Shown here in pieces: positions 22,474 to 35,564 of a stretch of DNA of 64,000 nucleotides. A program made the translations under genes and the position numbers. Origin of the DNA: Serinus canaria (Eukaryota; Chordata; Aves; Passeriformes; Fringillidae); the NCBI RefSeq assembly GCF_022539315.1, contig NC_066314.1, positions 43,895,180-43,959,179 of the forward strand, in the 5' to 3' direction. The notes under the pieces were generated by a model. That model was not told where the DNA came from and made no database searches. It saw only the letters and a list, made by a program, of their open reading frames with translations. How positions within the stretch are numbered: the first letter of the stretch is position 1; every line of letters begins with the position of its first letter.

Positions 22474-25400
22474 CAGGAGTGAATAAGCTGTCCCACAGTA
22501 AGGTACTGCACATGCCATGGAGTAAAAATACTCTGCTCTTCAGCCAGACCACTGCAGCTGTCTGCAGTTTGGTCACATCATTACACAGACAGCCTCTAAT
22601 AAATTTCCACAGGGTTTTGATTTCCTTATGGGCTGTCACAAGCAACTCTCGCTCTGTTGATTATTTCACAAGTTCTAGCGGCAGAAGAAGCCTGAGCTCC
22701 TCACCCTTCTGCAGATGCAGTAATGTAGCCCTGTATATAAATAAAGCAGCAGCCATGGATGTGGTGCACTCAAGTAACCACTTGCACCACAATGACCTTA
22801 TATATAAATACATAAAGTCCCTTTGCAAGAAGTACCCTAGTATGTTTATGTGTGAGAGGCAATAAAAGGACATCTTTATATATATCTCCACAGTGGGAAG
22901 GAAAATGCTAATGAATGATTCTGACAGCAACAAAACAGACTGTGAAGTCAAAGTTGCCTGAGGAAGTCAATGAAACCAATGAAAGACTGGCCAGGACCAA
23001 AGGTTTCTCAATGAGTCACGGGCTCTCCACTGAATGCAGCTGCAAGGGCCTGGACTTTTGTCAAGATGCAAGTGTCCAGAGCAATGGAATGGGACCCTGT
23101 GGGATACAAAAGCCTGTGACATTGAAGAGACATGGGTAATCCACAAAAGTTTCTTCCTCACAGACCTTCAGAAACAGGCACAGTTACAGAGGCTTGCACA
23201 GTCTTGCAGCTGCTGTGCACGTGCCCATTCCCTGTGTCCCTGCACCTGGCCAGAGGTGCCATGCTCCAGCCTCCAACTGAGAGCCTGGCCTCAGCCAGGA
23301 ATGGACAAAGAATGGATAGAAGACAAATGGATAGAAGACTTAAGAAGCATATACACATAAGAACAAGCCAGCAAACAGGAATACAGCAGAAATAAAAGCA
23401 ATAAACAAATATTAAAAACATAACCACATTTTTACTTTGTTGTAAGTGAAAACTAGGGTGGTAACATTGCATGAAGTGATGTATGGCTTCTTTCCAAAAG
23501 AGACTGATGAACTCTACCCTGTATTGTCTGACCTGGATGCATGAAAATATATCTATAATTACAACAATGACACATCCATATTAGTGATTCATGTAATTAG
23601 CTCAGGGGCATTAGATAAATTCAGTACTGGTTTATTTGATTTTTGCGGGTAGATTTATCCCTTTCAACACATTTTACAGGAACAATTGAAAAAATAGGAT
23701 GAATAAAAAGAATGCAAAGTTTGTTGTCTTATCCAGATAGAAAGCAAAAGCAATGAGGGATGTGTGCCACTTTACAAAAGGGCATATGATGTCCAAGTAA
23801 GTGTTTAACAGAAAAGCTAAGGTGTGCATTAGGAGTCTGCAGTGACTCTTGGTATGTAGGCTCTAAATAAATGTGCTTAATTGGCTCGTATTCTGGGGCC
23901 CTGTGGAATCTCTACGTCACTGGAAGTGATCTGATTTATTTAGTGCCTGGACAAGGCTCTGAAAATGTAGGTAGTAAATGCAGTGGTGGAGCTCTGCCAG
24001 CACATCCAGGACCACAGCCTTTGCCTCCTGAAAAATTTCCCTCGAGCACAACAAGCAGCTGAGGTTAGGCACTACTTGCCTGGTGCTGGGGCTGAGGTGA
24101 AAGCAAGCCCTTATCTCTGACATCCTGGCCCTGGGATTCCCAGCTGTGTGCCCAGCATTGCCTCACATCTGCTTGTGCTCACAGGCCTTGGCTTTCACTT
24201 CACACGATGACACAAGCTGAGATAGTCCATGCTCTATCCACTGCAGGGTACACCTCTGCCATCCCCCAGCCACTGCCTGCCTGCACCCCAGCCTCCTGCA
24301 CCTCTCTCCAGCCAGCCCAGCCATTCAACAGCCAAGGAACTCTCCTGAGGGCAGTACCCAAAGGTGGCAACTGCTTTCAGCCTTGGCTGCTCTTGTTCAG
24401 AGAAGCTTAGTAGGGGAATTTTATTGTGGCACTTTCCTGTTCACTAGAATTAAAAGTTACAGGCAGCCAATTCTCTTGGTAAACATTATGGAAAGATCCC
24501 AGGGAGCAATTTATTTTGTAGAAATGTGTAACTAAAAATATTAATAGTGATGCAATATGTGTGCCAACGGTCAACCTACCACAGAGCCTGCTTTCAACTT
24601 CCACCCAAGAAATGTACTAGAAGCAATAAGCTCATCATAACTACAAAAGCTGACTGATGGGGCTGGATGTAAATTTAGCTGCAGAAATGCAATGCCAGTG
24701 AGGTGCTCCCCCTTCAAAAAGCGTTCTCACACCTCTTTCCCACACCCCTGTTTAGTCACCTTCAGTGCTGCAGAGGAACCTTGGAGCTAAGAGTGTTCTG
24801 TGTTTGTCCCCCTGTGCTTTCCCAGGAAAGAGAAATTAAACTTCTCATACCACAACACGTGCAGGGAAGACTGATGTGAGACTGTCTTACTGCTCATATG
24901 AGGATGGCTTGACTTTCAAGGCTTGCTGTGCCATGCAGCAAGACTCAAGCTGCAGCAATGAATCTAATTTGGTACCTTTGGGGAACATGAACGGTCCTAC
25001 TTGCCCTGACACCCTGACACCTTTGGAGATCTTTATTTTCCTTTTTACAGTGGGAAGCCTCAGACACGGGAGCTGCCTGGTTTAACAGGGCTCCCTCAGC
25101 AGGAGCAGCTCAGGCACACCTGCTGTCAGATGCACAGTTTAAACACCAGACCTACTGCAGGCAACAGCCAGCAGATTCTCTGCCCTCTTACATCTTCTGA
25201 GAGAGGCACATACTCTGCAGTCAGCTTCTTTTGTCTCCCACTTTCAGTACTGAGGGTGCAACTCTATGCTAGCACTTACCCTGCTGGTCAGTATTTTAGT
25301 TTCTGGGATTTTCTGCATCAGTGTGGTCAAAGTCTGCCAGGCTCTCCTTGGCTCTTCCTGGTGGGCACAGCTGTGTCTACAGAGGAATATTTTGCTACAG

Positions 25401-28400
25401 AAATGGGCCCTGTGCCATAGCACTGCATGTATATCCATGTCCCTGCCCATCAGTCCACTCTAAAAACCTCTGAAACCACTGTCTAACTTCAACCACCTTT
25501 TGGAGATACACCTTAAATGTTAAGCTCCTGAACGTTTTAAGAAAACAATCTCATGGCTTCACAAATTTAAGCCTGTTGGACTAGTACCCCTGTGAAGAAG
25601 GCTGAAAGGGCCACAATGCTGGTAACTCCTACTGACAAAACAGACATTTAATATATTACCACACTGAGCAACAAGATTTTAGGAGAGAAACCAATGTGCA
25701 TCTATGTGCTATGTTCATTGCATTGACTCTAGGATAAACAAAGACAGATTTGCTTTTGGCAGACGCTGCAAATAAATTACATGGTGTGGAAAGTTCATCA
25801 GCCTAAGCTGGGCAGGTATTACCCACCCGCTCCTCTAAAGTACTTTGTTTTTCTGCCTGTCAGACCAAGTGGACTTCAGGGAAGAAGAGCCTCTTTTGCT
25901 TGTGGTGAGGTCAGACCACCCCCATGATGTGCACTTCAGCATCACCTGGATGAGGTGAAACAGCAACAGAAATTGGAAAACCTGCCTTGCCACTGCAGAG
26001 AGGAGACCATCGAAGACACTAAGATCACAGTGAGCATTGGAATCTTGCAGACCACAGTGTTTGGCACTTGATCAACATCCCCAGGCAACCATGACCACTG
26101 TGTAGCACCACCAGCAGTCCATGAGTTCCTTGAGATGCTGGAGAAATGGCAGCAGCCTTAACAAGGCTCTTTCATATAATTTGACATAAGACAGCATTTG
26201 GCCCATGCCTCCAGTCCTTCTGCAGTCTTTTATAGCACATAAATCAAGGCAAATAATCCCTTGCCTTACAATCCAAAATTTATGCAGTCTTACAAAGATT
26301 TCAGGACAAAAATCCAACTATTTCAACTGATCATCCCTCCCAAATTAATTTATACCAAGGTAACTTTTTCTTTTGGGAATCCCAAAGCATTCTTCTGCCA
26401 TTCTCAAAAGCTAGAAGCTGACCAGGAAGAGTTCCAGCTCACATGCAGCAGTTGACCAGTGAGGGGCTGGAAAAGGCACAAGGAGAGCTAGGGAAGACCC
26501 TTGGGATTTCTCCAGGATCCTTGAAATCTCTGGCAATAATCAGCCAGATGAGAGACATCTTCTCAGCTGTTCTTCAACATTCAACTACACCATTTCATTA
26601 GAGGAAAATGAAACACTGCTAGGTCATTCCTGTCTTCATGCAGTCAATGATCACAAAAGTAATGTTCTTATCAGGAAAATCTCACTACAGCTCAAACCTC
26701 TTGGATTTCTTCATCTCCGGTTAATAGTGCTTCTCCAATAATTCATAATTTATTCCACAATGGCTCCATTTTGCTTAACCACTACTTTTGCTCATCAAAC
26801 AGATAGAAACACTCAGTTTCTTGGCTCACAAAACCCTCCAGATGCATGATATCATTGACTATGGACCATCAAGGAAAACAATTATTGCCTTTTTCTCATC
26901 TTTAGAATCACCGTTTCCAAGGCTGTGCTAGCCCAGTCAGGAAAATGAACTAGCACATCCCAGCTGATGATATGAAGTCCTTTGACCCATCAGCAAGAAA
27001 GATGGCATTTAAATACTCATCCCTCCAGCAATTCCCCTCCTTTCCCCATCCCCATAAAAGATTTATGTTCAGCCTTGGCCAGCTGGTGGTACCTGTTGTG
27101 CACATGGAGGACCAAAAAAACCTGGAGGTACCTCCAAAGAGCCAGACAAAGCACTGGACTTGCTTCTTCATTGACAGGGCTGTAAGAAAAGCTGGCTCAC
27201 TCCCCAGAGCTGCAGAGTAACCTCTTTAACAGCTTCTGAGCACAACATACCACTGCAAAAGCCTGAAAGCCAGCAGGTCAGTGTGTCAGTAACTGCAAGG
27301 GTACCAAGGACCAAGGGGATTTTCTTTCAGCCCAAGAGTAACACAATTCCATGAATATTTTTCAACTGCTCTTGTTTATAATGAAAAGGCTTTGTGTCTA
27401 TAGGACTGTCTGCTTGAACTACCGTGAGATACACTTAATTCTAGGAAAAAGAACACTTGTTGGAATTATATGTAACTGCACATTGTCAAAAAGGTCACAA
27501 GAAGCAGCACCCCTTTTCAATCCATAGCTATAGATTCTGATTACTGGAATGAGGGATGCTGGAGAGAGACTAGTGGTAAAAGACTCATAGCATATGCATC
27601 AAGTAAACTGGGTTCTGGACATTAACTTCTTTTCTTCCTGTAAAATGTTACCCATGGAGAATTTGAGAACTTCACCATTTGTGTAGGATTTTGAATGTTG
27701 TTAGAGTGGATATCTCACACTGACACCCACTGTTGCATGGCAATTAATCTCAAATGAGCTTTTGATCCAAAACGTCTGAGACATGTCAATACATTGCTTT
27801 AGGTTACACGCTTCCCATGTAGCCAGCTGTATCCAGGAATCCCAATGAGAAACATGGCAGTCCTACTTTCTAGCCAGAGAACTGGGAGCTGAATAAGTGA
27901 GCCAGCCTTCTCTTCATGCCAAAAATGAGCTGTGAAATGAAGCAGTGGGGTGCAGTGCCTGAAGAGAGGCTCCGGAGGCACCGTTAAAATCCCATGGCAC
28001 TTTTCTCAAGGGAAGCAATAGTCCCGCTAACAAGGCCAGATGCCAGTTTAGAGAATTAAATTCTGCCTACCCAAACTCCTCTTGTTTCATGTGGGTACAG
28101 TGCTCTTCACGTCCTACATAAGAAGTTTGGAAAGGGTCTCCTGGAGCCCAGGGATCCATTCCCTCTTGGTGTTGGCAGCCTACAATATCCCCCCTTTCAC
28201 AGACTGGTCAAACTCCCTCCAAAGAATAATTTGTTTTAGCCATAATTGGAGGTCGATCCAGAAGCAGTTGTTAGAAACTTGCTGTTCCAAAGGGGAGACT
28301 GCTTATATGCACTGTTAAACACTGGCTATGCTCCATGCCAGAGGTGGCTGCATTTCAAGAGCTGGCCAAGCAGAGGGCCAACCCCCAAGTGCCAAAGCAC

Positions 28401-31400
28401 TGGGAAATCCAGGAAGAAAAGGAGACGATCCTATGGGCTACTTGTAATGGGAGAAATCATGCAGAGGATCATGGGGCAGGTTGGAGAAGCATCTTGCTCT
28501 TCACATGCCCTTGTCTTTCAGAGATGCTGAGCATCCAGGAGGCCTCATAAGGGGACATGTCACTCCTCTAGTATGGCCTGTGGGAGAGGGGTAGGGATTT
28601 GTCACAGCCAGGTGAAAACTGAGCTAAAGTTTTTCCTTTTCCCTGATTTGCTTTTTGCCGCCCCCATTATTTAAAAGGAAAATCTCCCTTCCTCCACTGT
28701 TGGAAACTTGCACCAGTTAGGAAATCCCCACAGTGCTTGGGAAGATGGGCTTCCCTGCAGGAAGGAAAGCTTGAGGACCAAACCAAGGGATGCACTTCAC
28801 CACAGCCAACAGCAAGGTGGCTGGTGTGAGATGGTGTCCTGCCAGTGTGCTGCTACTGCCAGCTGCCACAGCCTGAGATTTCTGGGCTCCTATATAATTG
28901 TATTGACTCCAGCCTAGCCTTATTTACTTCATCTCATTAACTATGCCCCTATGAATCATTATTCTTGTGCTTACAAAACAATGGTCCCCATGTCTTGCTA
29001 GATTTAGTGATATGATGCGAAGAGCTGGAGAGGATTTGGCCATCCCCCCAACCAACCTAGCTGTACAGACTCTCCTTTGCACACAGCATTTCTGAACACA
29101 GCCAAACAATTTGTGTTTTTCCAAAGACAGGATGATCAGGAAGGTGCTCTTAAAGAGGTCTTTTTCCAACAAAGTGCGCTTCTACAAAATGTAGAGATGG
29201 GATTTGAAAACATGCTTCCCTAGCTATGTCCTCACACGTCCTGAGCATTGCTGAACACCTGCCAGGATTCCTCTTTCCTTCTCATCAGTTTGTTTTCTCT
29301 CTGTGCAGATGTCAGTGGCACAGGACAATTAAAAAAGATGTTTGCAGCCCTCTAATGGGTTGACATCCCAGGCTGTTTTGAGGTTATTCTTGCATATTTA
29401 CCCTGGTCCTTTGTGGAGTCCTGCAAGGGACTGAACTCAAATCTCCTGCTACCCACAAGATCCTTGAAGGACCTCAGCACAATGTAAAATGTAGCTTTAG
29501 TTAAGGACAACAATGATAAGCTTGAAAACCAAGCTTATTTGGGCCTAAAAGGAAAAAAAAGCCCAACCAAGCTGAAGTTTCTACACCCTAAAATGAGGAC
29601 TCAAATATAAAAGTTACTGACCATCTTTAACTCCTATTTGTTTCAGCAGTGAGTGTTACAACCACTCACTGTCACGGTCAGACTTCTGAGTAGAAACACA
29701 CAATTTACTTCTGCTCCACGCAGCTAATTTCAGGTCAAACCAGTAGGACTGGTCTCCAAATCCTCCAGGAAGAGGGGCAGGCTGCATGCAGTAACAGAGA
29801 AAGGCAAAACATATGAAGGATTTTCCGCTATGGAAGGCACGAGAACAATAAAATGCTCGGTACGACACACATCCCACAGCAAAACAGTGGTAATGTGATG
29901 TTTCAAAAGTTAAAAGCATGCTAGAATTTGTTGCTGGAATATAGTCAACTGCAAATATGCCTCTTCTGTAAATAGCAAACAGCAACAATAGCTGAGGTCT
30001 CAAATTGGTTTATTAGCAGTATTCTGAATAGATGAACACTAAAATAAGATACTAATTTACTAAAATCTTGTCAAGGAGACTCTGCTTCAGTAAGCCCTTT
30101 TATCCTGGAGCTTGTCTAAATGGGGACACTCAGGCGAGCTAATCTGAATTGACCACAGATGGGAATGTAAAGTGAATGAGATAATTGCATTGCAGAGTGG
30201 ACAGTCACTCTCACTCACAGTTAAAGAATCAACATCTGCTAAGGGCCCCTTGAGCCCTCAACAGTGATCCCTAGCCAAGGATAATTTTAAGATTAGTGTG
30301 TTGAAAAGGAAATATTAATATAATCTGAACTATGGGAGGGAAGATAGCCTTTTATGCATACTAGTAAAATTAGTATTCCTGTCTAAGCATGAAGCTGAAA
30401 GAGTTTATTTCTGCATCTTGTTTACTTAGATCAGATTATGTTTGGCTGGTGGATCCAGTTGTGATTTCCTTTGCAATTATGTGGCTGAAGGGTTACACCC
30501 TGAAAAACAGTGAGAATACTCAGCATTTGTAGCATTTTTGTATGATTCAGGCTAAAACTTGGCCATAGCATTTCTCTTAAAACACTGGTGATACAAGGCT
30601 AACATTTAGAGGTTTCTGCCTATGCTTAACAAACTGCTGTTGTGAAACAATTAATTCACTGTATTAAGCATAGGGGATGTCTATAATGACCTCTCTGCAT
30701 GCAGCTAATCCGATATTATTCCCTGACGTGGGAATGTGTCCCCTTCACAATGTTGCAAATCCAACTCTTCAAATAGGCAGATGCTTGAAGCTTCCTGGAA
30801 ACCCAGGTTGGCTGTATCCAGATTGGATGCCAGGGCAGGAGGTGGGCACCCACCATCTGCCTCCTTTCCTGCTCCCTTCTGAGGAGAGGCTCAGTTGGTT
30901 TGTTTGGCTTCTGTATACCTGCAGAGAAATCACTGACTGCTTTGCTGGTTGTTGAAACAGAGGTTCTTTCTTGCATGAGGTCAGACTGCAGCCAGGCTGC
31001 CCTGGCATGGGGCTCAGCTCAGCAGAGCCCCTGAGGTCTCTGGGCACATGCTGACCTGTGAACTCAGGCTTACTTCCACCAAGAAAACTATTTAGACCAA
31101 ACCCAGGGCATTTTAGTGCAGTGTTCCTGACATCAGTACAGCCTTCAACCTCTTTGCTTGGCAGTTCTGCCCAGATTTGTCCTTTCCTTCCTAATCCCAC
31201 CCCTGGGCTGTTGATCCTCCATCTCTTGCCTGCCTCAGGCTGGAGCCACATCCACATCAGAGATAACCAAGTCTGGTGGACTTGCAGCATTAGGGACAGG
31301 TAGCAAAGAAGAGCAGGGACCTACCAAGCTCCTGACGAGGTGATTCTACCCATCAAAAGACCATCCAAGTGCCACACATGTTGTGTGACACAATTACCTT

Positions 31401-33369
31401 GTCTGGTTCCCACTGTTGAGGTGGCACCCAGCTGAGGTGACTGCAGCTTTCCAAAAGTACTGTTCACACAGAGCTCTCTAGCACCGCAGTCCCACCACGG
31501 CGTAGGCAAGCCCAGAGTCACACTGCTACAGGAGGATGAAAGGCATCTCCCAGAGCCATTTCAGCATTTCTGAGGGCTGGTCTTTGAAATGAACCCAGAG
31601 ACTTGGCAGCTTGTTTTCTACACAGTCATAAATCTCCTCAAGATCAACATCATGGCAAATTCTGATGAGGGAGGATTTTTGTCATAAGAGTTGAAGTAAG
31701 CATCTCAGGAATGACTCATGATGATGAGGGCAGAATGCAAAAAGTCTGATCATTCTTTTTAATAAAAAGTGAAGCAGATCCACCTTTGACCCAAATTAAG
31801 ATGGGTGATATTGAAAAAGGCCCTAAGCCCCTGAGTACGGTGGGGTTCTGCACACTGCTGCCCTGAATTGGGGCTTGCAGGTACTGTAGCAGTGAGCAGA
31901 AATGCAGGTGGATCAGCACTGCCTGTTCTTTACAGAGGGTAAAGCCAGAAACCACCAGCCCAACAAGCTGTTGTCTCTGTGCCAAACACCAGTGATATTT
32001 GGGGTGAGTCACCACCACCTGAGGCCTCACCTGAGACAAACTGCTCATCCAAGGGGACAGCAGTCAGTGCATTGCCAGCGCCATGCAGCGACCCCAGCAT
32101 CCTGCAACATCCTGCAAGCCCTTAACACTGTGGACAGCAATGCAAATGTGGAATTGAAATGTCTGAAGTGTGAGAAAGCAGCACACAGACAGTGTGACAC
32201 ATGGTTTGGATCACGGGTTACAGTTGTTACATCCCAGTAAAAAAAAAAAAAATCTAAAAAGAAAGCCAGTGGCCCTCACAGAATTTGTAGCTGTGCTTTA
32301 AAGATGAGTAATACCCTTCAGAGTAATGAGTAATACCCTTCAGACATGGACAGTTTGGATGACTGCATATTTGAAACCACTGTTTTGAGTGAAATTACTG
32401 TTTCCATATGTCTGAAATTAGGTGCTACCAAAGTGGGAGTAAAGCACAACATAACTCCAAACAGAACACAAAATTCTGATGTTTCTTTAGGTCAGATACA
32501 TGTTGCTATTGGCAGCTACTAGTAATTGCTGGAATGCAGCACGCTGTAATAAATTAAATGTGATATTTGCTAAGCATGCAGGCTTGCCATCTGGAGAGCT
32601 GCTGCTATTACTTTGCAGGTAAAAAGTGGTGTTTAAGTGCAGGAAACTGAAGTGTACCACGTGAGCAAAATCTTCTAAGCTCCAGCCCCTTGGATGCAGT
32701 ATTTGTTTAAAACTTGGAACAATTAAATGCTCTTGACTTTTGTAGCTTCTTTGCAATAACACAGACTAAAGCTATGCCAAAAGAAGAGGTCCCACAGGAG
32801 CAAGCTCAGTTCATAGCCTCTCTTTGCAGCATGCTACTGCATATGCATCAAACAGCACCAAGTCACTTTTCTTCTTCAGGCAGGCATTGGTTTCTACAGG
32901 CAAGACCTTGATTCTACTGTTCCCAGATTGCACCAGCCCAGAGAGGAGCTAGCCTGAGGTCAGGATTTGTACAGGTTCTCCCCTGGCAGAGCTCCCATCC
33001 TGTGAGCAGGGACAGCACTATCCTGCTGTGCAGTGACCACAATAAAAACTGCACCAGGATGCTAGCAAGAGGGGACCCAGTACCAGTGAGGCAAAGCAAA
33101 TACTGCCTTGTAAGGTGCCCTGGGCTTCTCATCCCTGAGTTAAAATCCCTGGAAAGCTAAAAAAGGAGCATGCAAATCATATACACAAGAGAAGTCCCAC
33201 TGGCTGGCCTGAGTGGATTTCTCCATGCCCTCCATCACAGGCTGGCATAACTTCATGATTCAGGTGGGACACAGAGGCTGGCAGAAGTACTGAGGGCCTG
33301 AGAAATTCCCAGTGGTGTACATACATCCTTCCTTTTGTAGATCTTTCTTTGTAGTTAGCCCTGACTCAG

Positions 33370-33725
33370 AACCACAGAATTATATGGCTGGCAAAAAACC
33401 TTCAAAGATAATTGAGTCCAACACCCCTGCCACGGGTAAGGACATATTTCAGTAGATCAGGTTGCTCAAAGCCCCATCCAACCTGGCCTTGAACACTTCC
33501 AGGGATGAGCCATTCACAGCTTCTCTGAGCAACCTGTCATGAGTGCCTCATGACTCTTATAATTAAAAAATGTCTTATGTACAATCTAAATCAATTTCAG
33601 TGTAAAACTGTTGCCCCTTGTCTGTCAGAAAAGGACATGCTGAAAAGTCTTTTTCCACCTTTCTCGAAAGCCCCTTTATGTATTGCACTCTGAAAGGAAG
33701 TTTAGGCAGCTTTTTGGGGACACAA
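33370..33725 (-). mobile_element. CR1 LINE 3'-end fragment
   Basis: It contains the avian CR1 hallmark stretch in reverse orientation: CAAAGCCCCATCCAACCTGG, then CTTGAACACTTCCAGGGATG and CACAGCTTCTCTG-GCAACCTG. It continues with the AATCTAAAT and CCCCTTGTCTGTCAG blocks found further inside the element. The terminal ACAGAAT end is at the left, so the element points to the minus strand, the same direction as NTN4. It is truncated and diverged, hence immobile. Confidence 0.92.
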
Positions 33726-34196
33726 GCAAAGGGTGGCAAGAAAAGAAAGGCAGCACTTTTTCTCACCATTTGATTTAAAATGTAAAGGAATAGTCACCCT
33801 GGATCTGTCTGACAGGTCTGGAGATCCTTGTTTCTCAGCTGATGAGGGCATGGAATAGCTTCTCCCAGAACAAGACATTGGCTGCCTCCTGGGACACAGC
33901 TAACAGATGCACTTTAGTGAAATAACAGCTCCCAGAGAGTGCAGAGAGTGGCTTCCTAGCTAGAGCACAGCTAGAGGTGACCACAAGTGATTGCAAAGGG
34001 GTCTGAACACATGATTTTCCTCAACATGAATGCTGGTCTCCAAGGATCAGGCTTTCACCTTAAAACCAGTTCTCAGCAGGAACTGCAATGATATAAGTGA
34101 TCTCCTGATTCACCAGCCAGATTTTATCCTTTCTCTGTGTTAGGCCAGAGAGAAATCGTAAATTTGATTAGGCTTTCAGGCAAGTTCATTAAATTA

Positions 34197-34215
34197 GGCC
34201 ACTAGAGGGAGCAGA
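34197..34215 (+). promoter_or_regulatory. CTCF-like binding motif in NTN4 intron 2
   Basis: GGCCACTAGAGGGAGCAG matches the core CTCF motif (CCAS-YAG-RKGGC class) at nearly every fixed position. It sits about 0.8 kb from exon 2, in a short CpG-containing segment (34200-34400) that differs from the flanking AT-rich intron. Motif match alone does not show occupancy. Confidence 0.45.
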
Positions 34216-35034
34216 GTCCAGAGCTGGTGACCGGGGATGCGTCCCCACCAGTGGGGGAACACAGGAGGGCGATCCCATGGCCGCGGCTCCCAGGGGAAGC
34301 TCCCCAGCCCAGGGGGACGGAATTGCACATTGCTAAGAGTATTATTGGTAGCGCCTCCAAATGCATCACTCGTTATCTGCTGTTTCTGATATTGAAAATC
34401 GTCCGACTTTCCTGTATATTTTTCTTCTTAGCAAATATGATGTTTTTCTTCCCTTTTTCCAAGTTCTTTTCACATAAGTATGCACAGGAAAAAAGGCAAG
34501 GTTTAAGTTTTAAAATTACCTGGCTAACCTGGTTTATGGGAACCATACTTAGGTGTGAGGTGTGTGGCTACTTCTACGGGTTACGTGCCTGCTTCTCAGT
34601 GAAAGCAGTCACTATTAAAAGTCAATCTGGTGATTATTCATTTTAACATAGCTGCATTTTGGTCAGACTGATTTGCGCCACCTTAAAAAACCACACGACT
34701 GCAAGATCTGGAGAAAGCTGTCCAGAGTGACATTCCCGTTGGCATTCCTGAGGAATCAGCAGCACGTGCATAGGTTGCAGTTGTGTAGCGGGGTTCACCA
34801 GGTAAGAGGAAAGAAATTTTTTTTTAAAAGAGGGACTGTGAACGCAGCAAAGCAAGAGGCAGGGTGGTGCCTAAGTCACCTAGGAATGAATTACGTTAAT
34901 TCACCTTGTGAAACACGTGCGGTGACAAGAGATGCCGGTGCAGTGAAATTTGAAGCGTAAACGCGGGTGCAGAGATTGCAGGGAGAAAGGGGGCTGGAGC
35001 AGGGGCTCTCTCGTCCCAGCCCAAGCAGACTTAC

Positions 35035-35564
35035 CTCTCCTCCAGTGCAGGGGAAGGGGCTCGAATATCTGGAAGTGCAAATGGCTCCTCTCTGCCTCAC
35101 GTCATCCTCCAACCCGAATGTGGCCGAACAGTTAGCAGCAAAGTATTTGTAAGGCTTCCACGTCTCGCCGAAGTCCTGGGAGCGCTCCAGCACCATGGCA
35201 GCCGGCCTGGGCGACTTGAAGACCATAATCAAGTGAGTGAAGTAGAAGGCGGCTTCCAGGTCCAGGCGGATGCTCTCGCGGGAGGCATCCTGGGCCGCCT
35301 GCCACCAGGTGCGGGGCAGGCGGAACGGGGAGTCGGCCATGGCGGCGGGCGGGTGCGCCAGCCCGGCGTGGGCCCCGCTGCAGCGGCCGCACGAGGGGCG
35401 CCGGCAGCGCCGCTCCGCGTCCTCGCTGTAGCTGCAGAAGGGCTCGGCGGCGCGGCGGCCGCAGGACGTCTGGGTGCGCAGCGCCCGCCCGTGCGCCAGG
35501 TTGCCCATCCGAGGGTTGCAGGCCTTCTCGCAGGGACTGCTGGCTGCCGCCACGCCGCCCAAAC
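35035..35564 (-). CDS. NTN4: NTN4 coding exon 2: most of the laminin N-terminal (LN) domain
   Basis: This exon codes residues 21-197 and starts in phase 1 after a CTGCAG acceptor. It opens GLGGVAAASSPCEKACNP, followed by MGNLAHG, closely matching human netrin-4 at the mature N terminus. It then carries the conserved core of the LN domain: MADS-F-PRTWWQ, the LDLEA-FYFTHL strand, FKSPRPAAM, SQDFG-TWKPYKYFA and ICTSRYSSPFPCTGGE. Cysteines are at the family positions. An N-glycosylation sequon NCS falls at about residue 165. The exon ends GGE at a GAG/GTAAGT donor, phase 0. The final Glu (residue 197) corresponds, from memory, to Glu195 of mouse netrin-4, one of the residues reported to contact laminin gamma-1. 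Base composition is very GC-rich, and the variable stretch around residues 50-75 is Arg/Ala-rich where mammals have more mixed residues, a GC-driven shift I infer from the base composition. Confidence 0.97.

Larger units (their letters stand above)
18302..35034 (-). other. NTN4: NTN4 intron 2 (phase 0), the largest intron
   Basis: This 16.7-kb intron runs from GTAAGT after exon 2 to TCTGCCCAG before exon 3. It holds the acceptor duplication at its 3' end, a 22-bp minisatellite (22364-22473), a CR1 fragment (about 33370-33725) and a CTCF-like motif (34197-34215). There are also two perfect hairpin-forming inverted repeats (22761-22790 and 29647-29671), a 22-bp direct duplication (32304-32346) and a 15-bp one near 23311-23340. 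The rest is unique AT-rich sequence in which I see no exon on either strand. Confidence 0.93.

Noticed and set aside
34227..34646. 139-residue open frame in intron 2 with hydrophobic stretches
   Set aside because: The first half follows a GC-rich segment and the hydrophobic half is T-rich sequence. I recognise no family and see no partner exon.
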